A stretch of 64,000 nucleotides of DNA from Ensifer oleiphilus. GTDB lineage: Bacteria; Pseudomonadota; Alphaproteobacteria; Rhizobiales; Rhizobiaceae. Shown in pieces: positions 52,847-60,732 of this stretch (position 1 is the stretch's first letter; the number at the start of each line of letters is the position of its first letter). Both the position numbers and the translations under genes were made by a program. The stretch is taken from assembly GCF_013371465.1 (NCBI RefSeq), contig NZ_JABWDU010000002.1:1177313-1241312 (forward strand). The letters run 5' to 3'. The notes below the pieces were generated by a model. The model did no database searches, was not told where the DNA came from, and worked only from the letters and a program-made list of their open reading frames with translations.

Positions 52847-54082
52847 TTAGAGCAGCAGCAGTTTCTTGAGAACCGAGAAGACTTCCTTGTAGGGAAGAAT
52901 GGTGGCGCCGGCAGCGGCGATCGGCAGAAGCGCAGCCGCCGCAACAGGCACGATGGCCGACCGGTTCAACAGCATCGCCGACAGCTTGCGCGTGGTCTCG
53001 AACTGTTTCGTCGGGTCGGCGATGTCGTCGGCCTGCTGCTGGACCTCGTCGGCACTCTCCGCCACAACGTTCGTCCCCAGGATCTTGCGCTCGTTCAAAC
53101 GCTGATAGCGTGTGGCTTGGGTGCCCAGCATCAGCAGGCTCTTCTCCTTCAATTCCGCAAGCGGCTTGGAGAAGGCCGAAAGGGGATAGGCAAAGAGCGC
53201 GAGCACGACCACCAGCCAACCGCCGGCAATGATGCTGAACGTGGTGCTCGTCAGGCTTTCCTGCAGCAGATGCTTGGCAATCGCCGCACCGATCGCCGCA
53301 CTGATACCGAAGATGAAAAGGACATAGGCGTTGGGATAGCTTGCAAGAAAAGCCAACCCGCCATTGCCATCAGGGTGGGTTGCCACCAGCCGGAGCTCCA
53401 GCCGGGCGATCCGACGCAACAGCTGCGCCCAGACGAAATGTCGCCAGAGCCCGCGCAAAAGCAGGAACACGAACAGCGGCTGGCTGACGAACACCATCCA
53501 CCAGGCGGTCAAGGTGAGGCGGTTGCCATCGGGCGAAACCGCAACGGCCCATGAAGAGACCGTCGCCGTGTGCGTGTTGGCAAAGGCCACCAACGCGGCG
53601 ATAACAGCAAGCACAAGGCAAACCGCTTCTGCGACCCGCGAGTCGCGTCGAGCCAGTGCCGTCGTGACCGCCTCGGCGAAGGGAGCAACCGAACCGGGGG
53701 CAATCAACGGTGCTTTCAGAAACTGCCCGAGCTTGATGCGCAACCCTCTCTCGACCTGCTGTTCGGCAAGCACGAAAGCGCCGATCCCCACCACGAAACG
53801 GGCCCAGACGCCGAGATCACCGAGATAGGAGCCCGGCGTGTCAGCCGCGAGAAAACTGCGCGGTAGCCCGAGCAAGAGCGGCACGAACCAAGCCAGCCCG
53901 ACGAACAACAAGGCTCGCCTGCCAGTCTTCAGCGAGCGCTCGTGCAGCAGCCCAAATCGTCGTTGCAACTCGAAAAACGGCCCTCCGTGGGCCGCAAGAT
54001 ACTCGCTGGCGGTAGGATCAGGACGCCGCGGCGCGGGCGCCGCTTGTCCCTTCCCCGCTTGCTCCTTGTTCTTGATACCCAA
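52847..54082 (-). CDS. Multi-helix membrane protein of unknown function
   Basis: 411 residues. A Pro/Ala-rich soluble N-terminus is followed by about seven to eight helices (for example around 58-76, 90-108, 150-170, 205-225, 265-285, 300-320 and 385-405). A soluble cytoplasmic stretch with A-D-E-V-Q-Q-Q-A-D-D-I lies near 345-375. The start appears to be TTG 54082, since no ATG occurs nearby; AGGA precedes it. It lies six bases after the DUF2950 gene, so probably in the same operon. No family recognised. Confidence 0.7.
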   Translation of the reverse strand: MGIKNKEQAGKGQAAPAPRRPDPTASEYLAAHGGPFFELQRRFGLLHERSLKTGRRALLFVGLAWFVPLLLGLPRSFLAADTPGSYLGDLGVWARFVVGIGAFVLAEQQVERGLRIKLGQFLKAPLIAPGSVAPFAEAVTTALARRDSRVAEAVCLVLAVIAALVAFANTHTATVSSWAVAVSPDGNRLTLTAWWMVFVSQPLFVFLLLRGLWRHFVWAQLLRRIARLELRLVATHPDGNGGLAFLASYPNAYVLFIFGISAAIGAAIAKHLLQESLTSTTFSIIAGGWLVVVLALFAYPLSAFSKPLAELKEKSLLMLGTQATRYQRLNERKILGTNVVAESADEVQQQADDIADPTKQFETTRKLSAMLLNRSAIVPVAAAALLPIAAAGATILPYKEVFSVLKKLLLL

Positions 54083-54088
54083 GAGCGC

Positions 54089-55045
54089 TCAATCCTCGGT
54101 AATGGTCCAGTTGTCGTTGGGATTGAACTGCTTGATATCGCGCGCCATCGCATCCGTGCCCGCTCCGAGATCGGCCTGATAGACGATACCGTTGCGATTG
54201 ACGACGAAAGTATGGATGCCCGTTTCGCCGTATTTCACCGGCCAGGCGACGAGCCCGAAGCCAGCAATCATATTGCCGTTGATGACATAGTCGTAAGAGC
54301 CGCCGGCGATGTTTCCGCCCTGCCGCGTCAGGATCTTGAAGCGGTAACCGTAGTAGCCCTCGTTTGCCTTGGCCTTGTCCAATTGCGCTTGTGAAAGATC
54401 GCCTGCGGGACTGTCACCATCCCCCTGCTCTGCAGGCCAATAGAGACCATCCGTCTTGCCTTCGCTTGAAATCAGCTTCTGGGCATATTCGAACACACCA
54501 TCCCCGTCGTGATCTTCCTGCGCGTATTCCTCCTGGGCGTCCACATAGGCTCGCACCGTGTTGATCGCCTCGAGCTCATTCTCACCGACCCGGCGATTGA
54601 TGATCTCTTCGATCCCCGCATAAGTGTCGAAAGCCCACTTGCCGTCTTCTTCCTTGGCGATCGGGAAGGGCAAGGGCCAGAGCTCGTCACCGATCTCGAT
54701 AATCTTGCTATCGCCGGCGTCCTTCAAAATGACCTTTTTGGCAGCACCTGCCTTGATCTGCTCGTAGGTATTCTTCACCCCTTCGCTCGTTTTCAGTTTT
54801 TCAGCATCAAGGCCGAGCAACGCGGCAAGCTTGCCCAGGTCGCCCGAGCTCACTGCGTCCTTGAAAGCCGAAAGCGCCTTCTCGGGGTCGTCGAAGGTGG
54901 GAGGATCGGTCGGTGAGATATAGTCCGTGAGCTCCGCTGGCTCGCTCTCTGCTGCCAACGTGGCTCCGGCATAGGCCGACAGGCCGAGCAGCACGAGCCC
55001 GATACCCGAACGGAAAATCATGCTCTGACGATGATACCTGGTCAT
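54089..55045 (-). CDS. DUF2950 family secreted protein
   Basis: 318 residues. Signal peptide after the first 12 residues (S-G-I-G-L-V-L-L-G-L-S-A-Y-A-G-A-T-L-A-A). The body has the DUF2950 pattern: P-E-K-A-L-S-A-F-K-D-A-V, W-A-F-D-T-Y-A-G, then N-E-G-Y-Y-G-Y-R-F-K-I-L-T-R-Q-G, G-G-S-Y-D-Y and a W-P-V-K-Y-G-E-T-G motif. ATG 55045 has GGGAGG eight bases upstream; ATG 55051 is too close to it. It is directly downstream of a DUF3300 gene, a common pairing. Function unknown; envelope location likely. Confidence 0.82.
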   Translation of the reverse strand: MTRYHRQSMIFRSGIGLVLLGLSAYAGATLAAESEPAELTDYISPTDPPTFDDPEKALSAFKDAVSSGDLGKLAALLGLDAEKLKTSEGVKNTYEQIKAGAAKKVILKDAGDSKIIEIGDELWPLPFPIAKEEDGKWAFDTYAGIEEIINRRVGENELEAINTVRAYVDAQEEYAQEDHDGDGVFEYAQKLISSEGKTDGLYWPAEQGDGDSPAGDLSQAQLDKAKANEGYYGYRFKILTRQGGNIAGGSYDYVINGNMIAGFGLVAWPVKYGETGIHTFVVNRNGIVYQADLGAGTDAMARDIKQFNPNDNWTITED

Positions 55046-55070
55046 GACCATACCCTCCCGTTTCACGCGC

Positions 55071-56534
55071 TCAACGACGACGTCCACCGCCACCACGTCC
55101 ACCACCGCCACCGTGACGAGCCCCTCCGCCGCCGCTATGCCGGGCCATAGACCGCCCGCCGCCGCCGCCACCCTGACCAACGGACCGATGCGGCCTGCTC
55201 CCGCTGCGGGCGCCGCCGCCCATAGCCTGGCCGCCGCGTCGCGACTGGATCTGCGTCGCCTTGCCGGAACGCACTTCGCCGAGACCTGACGGTTTGCGCG
55301 GACGATTGTCGGCTTTTGCTGCCGGACGCGGCTTGCTCGCCGGCCGGTTGATCTTTCCGCCAGAACCGCCGCCGGGCTTCGAGATGTTTCCGGGCCGCTG
55401 CGCCGCGCCGGCGGCAGCTGCCTGCCTGTTGCCCGCTCCGGCATTCGGCCGCGCATTGCCCGCCCTGTTTTTCGCGCCATCGAGCTTGTTGCTGCGAACA
55501 TCCTTCAGATCCTTGAAGGAGCCGGTATCGACCTTCTGGCGGAGGTTCGCGCTTGCGTTGCTTCTGGTGACCTTGGCCTTGTCGCGGATGTTGTTGTGGC
55601 CGTTGGCCTCGAGCTTGTTCTTCACGTTCGTTCGATCGAACTTGGCGAGTTGGTTCTTGTCGATGTTGATCTTGCTGCGATCGACATTCTTCCAGTCGAT
55701 GTCGTTGAACTTGACCTTGCCGTTGATATTGTTGAGGCAGTTGTTGCAGTCGACGTCGATGTCGCCATCGTAGCGTCCGCCCCACACGCCCCAGTCATCC
55801 CAATCGACCATCGCACCGAAAACCGCTCCGGTCACAGCGCCTGCAAAGAACGTCGCCGCTGGATAATAGTAGTTCGGATAGGGCTCGGGATAATAGGAGA
55901 GCGGCTCCGGTGCATAATCCGGCACGTAGAGCATCTCCGGCTCATACTGAGGCACATAGATCTTTTCCGGATTGGCCGCCTGGATGATGACGTTGTCGTT
56001 CTCCTGAACGATCTTCATCTTGTCGTCGGTCTTCAGAACGCCTGAGGCGACCGCCTTGTCGCGAAGCTGCTGAATGGCGATCAGCACGTCCTTTTGCTGA
56101 TAGGCCATCGCGTCGGAGAGCGACTGCGTCCAGTCGATGTCCTCGCTCATCATTTTCACGATATCGGGATAGTTCAGAAGCGAGATGACGCTGCCGTCCC
56201 AAGTGTCCTTTGGCTTCAGGTCCTTGTTCTTCTTGAGGTTATCAAGATAGCGCTCGCCCTCGATGATCTGCAGCGGAAAGAGCGAAGCCGACGCGATCAG
56301 CGCGACCAACTCGTCGGGATAGAGCGCGATACGGGCGACAAGGACTTCGAGCTCATCCTCGCTGAGCGGCTCCGGTCTATCCGCATCCGCCTGCTGCGCG
56401 GCCGCGGGATCGGCGGCGGCCTGTTCCTGTGCAAAGGCGCTAAAGTTGTAGGTGTAGGGCTCGGGTATCAGCAAACACGCGGTCGCCAGGAAACAGATCG
56501 ATCGATGCAAACGGATGACACTCTTGACTGCCAT
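55071..56534 (-). CDS. DUF3300 family secreted protein with Gly/Arg-rich tail
   Basis: 487 residues. Signal peptide, then the DUF3300 core (about 60-270): L-V-A-R-I-A-L-Y-P-D-E-L-V-A-L-I and E-K-I-Y-V-P-Q-Y-E-P-E-M-L-Y-V-P. A Tyr/Pro-rich stretch and one hydrophobic segment (A-A-T-F-F-A-G-A-V-T-G-A-V) follow. The last 130 residues are basic and low-complexity, ending in a Gly/Arg run. Start ATG 56534 follows GGGAGGGG. With DUF2950 and a membrane protein it forms a three-gene operon. The role is unknown; nucleic-acid or polyanion binding by the tail is only a guess. Confidence 0.82.
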   Translation of the reverse strand: MAVKSVIRLHRSICFLATACLLIPEPYTYNFSAFAQEQAAADPAAAQQADADRPEPLSEDELEVLVARIALYPDELVALIASASLFPLQIIEGERYLDNLKKNKDLKPKDTWDGSVISLLNYPDIVKMMSEDIDWTQSLSDAMAYQQKDVLIAIQQLRDKAVASGVLKTDDKMKIVQENDNVIIQAANPEKIYVPQYEPEMLYVPDYAPEPLSYYPEPYPNYYYPAATFFAGAVTGAVFGAMVDWDDWGVWGGRYDGDIDVDCNNCLNNINGKVKFNDIDWKNVDRSKINIDKNQLAKFDRTNVKNKLEANGHNNIRDKAKVTRSNASANLRQKVDTGSFKDLKDVRSNKLDGAKNRAGNARPNAGAGNRQAAAAGAAQRPGNISKPGGGSGGKINRPASKPRPAAKADNRPRKPSGLGEVRSGKATQIQSRRGGQAMGGGARSGSRPHRSVGQGGGGGGRSMARHSGGGGARHGGGGGRGGGGRRR

Positions 56535-56909
56535 TTCCCCTCCCGATCGGACGCACTGTGGCGTCACCTGTAGTCGTCTGCTGGTGCGTGGATCTCTTCT
56601 GCCTGTCTGCTGATCTTAAATGTCGGCGGCGCCTCTGGTGCAACCGTGGGGGCATATTAGTGCATAAGCTCTTTCTTTTTCAATGCACAAATGATGACCG
56701 CACGACGCCAACCGCTCTGGGTTGCATCAGGTTGGCGCGACCAGCCTTGATCCTACGGCCAAACGGCTAGACCCTGCCCAAATGGGCGTAGACGAATTGC
56801 AGGCTCTTCTTTTCCCGCAACTGGCTACAGAATAGCGGTTCAATTCGGAACCATGTCCTTGCGCGAAATTGCGGGGGGCTGCGCTGAACGGTGGATTGGA
56901 GAGACGGCG
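56535..56909. other. 375-base intergenic region between divergent genes
   Basis: Lies between the DUF3300 gene (minus) and the first glycine-rich protein gene (plus). It contains an AT-richer stretch (56650-56690) that could hold promoters for both directions, and short dyads such as tgcccaaatgggcg (56775-56788). No gene is evident. A reading frame from 56853 runs into the glycine-rich protein but lacks a ribosome site. Confidence 0.5.
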
Positions 56910-57992
56910 ATGACGGAAACTCGTCCCTTGTCGGAAACGGCGCCGAACGCGAACACCAATCAGATCACGGCCGCAAGCGCTGCCGCCGGGCACCTCGCGC
57001 TGGTTCCCACCTGGCTTCCCCTCGAACTCGTTCCCGATCCGGACCACAATTCGGCCGGCAGCGGCGGCAATGGAACGAGCATCGGCACGCTCGACAGCAA
57101 TACGCTCGCCGTCTTCATGCCTTCCAACGCCGCCATCACCGGGCCGCATTCGGCTGCGGACGCGCAACAGGGCAATGACGCGCTCATCAATCAGCATGTC
57201 ACCGAGATGGCCGGCATGGGCGGTGATGGCGGCAACGGCAATGCCGCGGGCAGCGGTGGCGGCAATGCCGGCGGCGGCGGGCACGGCACCTTCATCGGCA
57301 GCCTGGTGAGCACCGACGTGGGCGTCTTTGCCCCGGTGAACACCGCGGTCGCGGGTGGGCCCGGCTCGACGGCGACCGCCAACCAGACCAACAACGCCGC
57401 GATGCTGCAAGGCGCGACCCAGATCGGCGGCATCGGCGGTGGAGGGGGCGACCACAACATTGCGGGTGGCGGATCTTCCGCGCACCACGACACATCCATC
57501 ACCTTCACGGGCGATAACTTCGCCGGACACGGTGGCGACGGCACGTTCATCGGCAACATGATCGATGTCAACGTGGCGGTATTTTCGCCGATCAACATCG
57601 CCGTCGGCGCTGCGGGCGGCGACGCCCAGGCCCACCAGACCAACAACGCCATCTTCGATCAGGGCGGCGTGCAGATCGCCGGCATCGGCGGCGCCGGTGG
57701 CGGTTTCAACCTGTCCTCCGACACGATCTTCACCGGCGATCAGATGGCCGGCGGCGGCGGATCCGGCTATTCGAACGGCAGCATGGTCGATGTCAGCATC
57801 GGATATTTCCACCCCATCAATATCGCCGTTCCGGCCGGTGGCACGGCCGATGCGCAGCAACTCGACCATGTGCTCTACGATCAGCACGCGCTGCAGATGG
57901 CAGGCATCGGCGGGCTTGGCGGAGAGGGTAACCTGTCCGACGCCCATTCGGCGCTCGTCGACGATATCCTCAGCCTCGTGGATGGCAGCTGA
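56910..57992 (+). CDS. Glycine-rich four-repeat protein, probable type I secretion cargo
   Basis: 360 residues from ATG 56910 (GGAGAG upstream). No Cys, no Lys and one Arg; very rich in Gly, Asn, Ala and Asp. Four diverged repeats of 70-85 residues start near nucleotides 57067, 57280, 57535 and 57760. The core pattern is G-T-F-I-G, then V-x-V-F-x-P-x-N-x-A-V, Q-T-N-N-A and Q-I-x-G-I-G-G-x-G-G. There is no N-terminal signal peptide and no RTX nonapeptide. The C-terminus (A-L-V-D-D-I-L-S-L-V-D-G-S) is amphipathic like type I secretion signals. A transporter pair lies downstream. Function unknown; extracellular structural or adhesive role possible. Confidence 0.78.
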   Translation: MTETRPLSETAPNANTNQITAASAAAGHLALVPTWLPLELVPDPDHNSAGSGGNGTSIGTLDSNTLAVFMPSNAAITGPHSAADAQQGNDALINQHVTEMAGMGGDGGNGNAAGSGGGNAGGGGHGTFIGSLVSTDVGVFAPVNTAVAGGPGSTATANQTNNAAMLQGATQIGGIGGGGGDHNIAGGGSSAHHDTSITFTGDNFAGHGGDGTFIGNMIDVNVAVFSPINIAVGAAGGDAQAHQTNNAIFDQGGVQIAGIGGAGGGFNLSSDTIFTGDQMAGGGGSGYSNGSMVDVSIGYFHPINIAVPAGGTADAQQLDHVLYDQHALQMAGIGGLGGEGNLSDAHSALVDDILSLVDGS

Positions 57993-58034
57993 ATTTTGTC
58001 GAGCCCCGCCGCCGTGCTTCGACGGCATCGGTCA

Positions 58035-58074
58035 GACAGACAAACGCACCCCCAACCGGGTGCGTTTGTCTGTC
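58035..58074 (+). terminator. Perfect 17-base-pair hairpin after first glycine-rich gene
   Basis: Stem 58035-58051 pairs exactly with 58058-58074; the loop is ccaacc. It starts 43 bases after the stop codon. There is no T-tract, so it may act as an mRNA-stabilising or partial termination element between cargo genes. The rest of the gap to 58272 shows no gene. Confidence 0.7.
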
Positions 58075-58272
58075 CCGCGCACCCCATTGCCTGCCCCATA
58101 TCCGCCAGGTGACCCATACCCCGCCCAAAGGGACGTCACCGATTGTCCAGCTAGCTCGCACGCGCAAGAACGCGCACCATTCAATTGCGGTTACCCCGTC
58201 TGCCACACGGTATCTCTTGCACCGAACCGCTGAGAGAACACGGGGGTTAAAGATACGTAGAGGAGCAACGCT

Positions 58273-58902
58273 ATGCCTATTCCGCAAGCATCTGACACGA
58301 TCAATCTCAGCAACTCCGACGCTGGCGACGCCAGTGCCGGCAACGGCGGTGATGGCTTCAACTATGGTGATATTCACTATAATCCGGTCGCCTATGTCGC
58401 CAATTCGCAGACGGTAGAAGGTGCCTACACCAAGCTCTACAACGGTGATCACGTCTGGCAGGACGCTGGATGGGGAACCGGTGACGGCGGCGAAGGCGGA
58501 CTTGCCCAGGCTCGTGACGGCTTCCTTGCCTCGCTGACGAACAGCGGCTCCGGTGGAGCCGGCGGCGACGCCACCTCCAGTGGCGATCAAGGCAACACCA
58601 GCGGTGGTAACGTGGCAGCGGTCGCTGCGGACACCACGGCAACGCAGAACACGCAGTTCCTTGCCGACCAGCATGCAACCATTCTCGCCGGCGTTGGCGG
58701 CAATGGCGGCAATGGCAACCAGGCATTGGGCGGCGACATTTCTTCGGCCCTGGTCCACACGAATCCGTTTACGGAAACCAACACCTCGACCGAAACCAAC
58801 ACATCTACAGATACGACGACCGAAACCACAACGGTCTCGAACGCGCTCGACAATTTCATCAACGCGTTCGGATCGATCGACCTTAGCGATCTCGGTTCGT
58901 GA
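58273..58902 (+). CDS. Second glycine-rich protein, probable type I secretion cargo
   Basis: 209 residues, ATG 58273 preceded by AGAGGAG. No Cys, one Lys and one Arg; acidic. It shares modules with the upstream protein: an N-terminal G-N-G-G-D-G-F-N-Y-G segment and D-Q-H-A-T-I-L-A-G-V-G-G-N-G-G-N-G-N near residues 135-150. A Thr/Glu-rich tract of about 22 residues follows, then a hydrophobic/acidic C-terminus (F-I-N-A-F-G-S-I-D-L-S-D-L-G-S) suited to type I export. No signal peptide. Just upstream of the type I ATPase gene. Function unknown. Confidence 0.75.
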   Translation: MPIPQASDTINLSNSDAGDASAGNGGDGFNYGDIHYNPVAYVANSQTVEGAYTKLYNGDHVWQDAGWGTGDGGEGGLAQARDGFLASLTNSGSGGAGGDATSSGDQGNTSGGNVAAVAADTTATQNTQFLADQHATILAGVGGNGGNGNQALGGDISSALVHTNPFTETNTSTETNTSTDTTTETTTVSNALDNFINAFGSIDLSDLGS

Positions 58903-58909
58903 ATTTGCA

Positions 58910-58943
58910 ATGAGGATCGTCGGCTTCGGCCAACGATCCTCAT
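58910..58943 (+). terminator. UUCG-capped hairpin after second glycine-rich gene
   Basis: Eleven-base stem atgaggatcgt/acgatcctcat, one mismatch, then ggc-ttcg-gcc, giving a C(UUCG)G-type stable tetraloop. It starts eight bases after the stop and 61 bases before the transporter ATPase gene. No T-tract. Probably keeps cargo transcripts more abundant than transporter transcripts. Confidence 0.65.
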
Positions 58944-59003
58944 CCTTACATGTGCCATGCCAAGCCCCTGCCTTGTCAGAGTCGATTGTAACGAGATCTG
59001 ATA

Positions 59004-60719
59004 ATGACAACCAACTCGCAACCCTCACCGCGCGAACCGACGCATCTGGTCATGGCTCTCCGAGCCTCAGCCGGAGCCTTCGGCTTGGTCTTCCTTTACA
59101 GCTGCGGCTACAACCTGTTTCTGCTCGCCCCTTCCATCTATCTGCTGCAAATCTACGATCGCGTGCTGTCGAGCCGCAGCGCCGACACGCTGGTGATGCT
59201 GACGCTGATTATCGCCGTCGCCGTGGTGGTCGGGTCGCTGCTCGACATCGTGCGTCGAGCCGCCCTTTCGCGCATCGGCAGCTGGCTGGACCATCGGCTG
59301 CGCCCGGTGGTTCTTACCGCCTCCTTCGAATATGGCGCGCGCACCAGCCCCGCGGTCGCGACGGATTGCTATAAGGACCTGTCGACGCTCAGGCAGTTTC
59401 TGGATTCGCCCGCGAGTTCGCTGCTCTTCGACGTGCCCTGGGCGCCTGTTTTCCTGCTGCTGCTGTTTCTCGTCCACCCGCTGCTCGGCGTCATCGGCTT
59501 GCTGAGCGCCGCCTCGCTGTTGCTCCTGGCGATCCTCACCGAATTGTCGACGCGACGTCCCCTGGACCACGCCAACCGTGCGCTTGCGCGCAGCTACCTG
59601 CGCTTTGCGACCGCCCTCAAATACATTCAGGTCATCCGCGCCATGGGCATGCAGGACGGCGCAGCCCAGATCGTCTACCGCGACGCCGAAGCGGCAAGGA
59701 AGGCCCAGGACGCCGCAATGCAGCGCACCGAGGTCATTCTCGGCCTGTCGAAATCCGTGAGAACGCTAACGCAAATCCTGATGATGGGCGCTGCCACCTG
59801 GCTGGTGCTCGAGGAAAATAGCAGCCCCGGCATCATCTTCGTCGCCAGCCTTCTGCTCGGCCGCGGTCTGGCGCCGGTCGAAGGGGCGATCGGCGCCTGG
59901 CGCTCGGTCGCCTTCGCCCGCAATGCCTTCAATCGGCTCAATCAGATGTTAATTGCCGTAGCCGCCGACAGCGACGCGCGCATGGTGCCCGTGCCCGAGC
60001 CGAGCGGCCTTATCCTCGACAGTGTTGGCTACACCCTGCCCTATCCGGACAGGCAGATCTTGCAGGGCGTCACTCTGCGGCTGGCGCCAGGCGATTGTGT
60101 GGCCCTGATCGGGCCATCGGGGTCGGGAAAATCAACGCTCGGACGGATCATTGCCGGCGTCGAGCCAGCAACGAGTGGCTGTGCCCTTCTTGGCGGCGTC
60201 GACATCGCCGCCCTGCGCCTGTGTGCGGGGACGCGCCATGTCGGCTACCTGCCGCAGGACATCGAACTCTTCGGCGGCGCGGTCAAGGATGTGATCGGCC
60301 GACTGGATGGAGCCGATCCCGGCAAGGCGATCGAAGCGGCGAAGCTCGTCGGCCTGCATGAGACGATCATGCGGCTGCCCAAGGGCTACGACACCGACAT
60401 CGGCGAAGGTGGCGGGCTGCTCCTGAGGGCGCAGCGCCAGCAGCTTGGGCTGGCGCGCGCTGCCTATGGCAATCCATCGCTGGTGGTGCTCGATGATCCG
60501 AACTCGAGCCTCGACTACGACGGCGAACGCAAGCTGTTCACGGCCATATCGCGGATGAGATCGCGCGGCATGATCGTCGTCATCATCACCCATCGCATGG
60601 GTATCCTGCCCGTCACCAACAAGATCGCCATCCTGCGCAACGGCACGGTCGATGCCTTCGGCGACAGCGAACAGATCTTCGAGGCGCATCTTCAGCCTCC
60701 GGCGCGAACCGGAACGTGA
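59004..60719 (+). CDS. Type I secretion ABC transporter (PrtD-like) with non-canonical ATPase motifs
   Basis: 571 residues: an ABC transmembrane domain (about 25-310; no C39 peptidase domain) and a nucleotide-binding domain (about 335-560). Walker A is canonical (G-P-S-G-S-G-K-S-T, 370-378) and the H-loop His530 is kept. The signature reads L-L-R-A-Q (473-477) instead of L-S-G-G-Q, and Walker B reads L-V-V-L-D-D, with Asp498 at the catalytic Glu position. Family members are homodimers that export unfolded proteins with an HlyD adaptor and TolC. The reading frame is intact, so this is not a simple pseudogene. Confidence 0.9.
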   Translation: MTTNSQPSPREPTHLVMALRASAGAFGLVFLYSCGYNLFLLAPSIYLLQIYDRVLSSRSADTLVMLTLIIAVAVVVGSLLDIVRRAALSRIGSWLDHRLRPVVLTASFEYGARTSPAVATDCYKDLSTLRQFLDSPASSLLFDVPWAPVFLLLLFLVHPLLGVIGLLSAASLLLLAILTELSTRRPLDHANRALARSYLRFATALKYIQVIRAMGMQDGAAQIVYRDAEAARKAQDAAMQRTEVILGLSKSVRTLTQILMMGAATWLVLEENSSPGIIFVASLLLGRGLAPVEGAIGAWRSVAFARNAFNRLNQMLIAVAADSDARMVPVPEPSGLILDSVGYTLPYPDRQILQGVTLRLAPGDCVALIGPSGSGKSTLGRIIAGVEPATSGCALLGGVDIAALRLCAGTRHVGYLPQDIELFGGAVKDVIGRLDGADPGKAIEAAKLVGLHETIMRLPKGYDTDIGEGGGLLLRAQRQQLGLARAAYGNPSLVVLDDPNSSLDYDGERKLFTAISRMRSRGMIVVIITHRMGILPVTNKIAILRNGTVDAFGDSEQIFEAHLQPPARTGT

Positions 60720-60732
60720 GGAGGACGAAACG

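Noticed and set aside
56910..58902. RTX calcium-binding repeats (GGxGxDxUx) in the glycine-rich proteins
   Set aside because: Gly-Gly pairs are frequent, but the nonapeptide spacing with Asp and a following hydrophobic residue is not met in tandem.
59004..60719. Type I ATPase as a pseudogene
   Set aside because: Despite the altered motifs there is no frameshift or internal stop, Walker A and the H-loop are intact, and the partner HlyD gene is complete.
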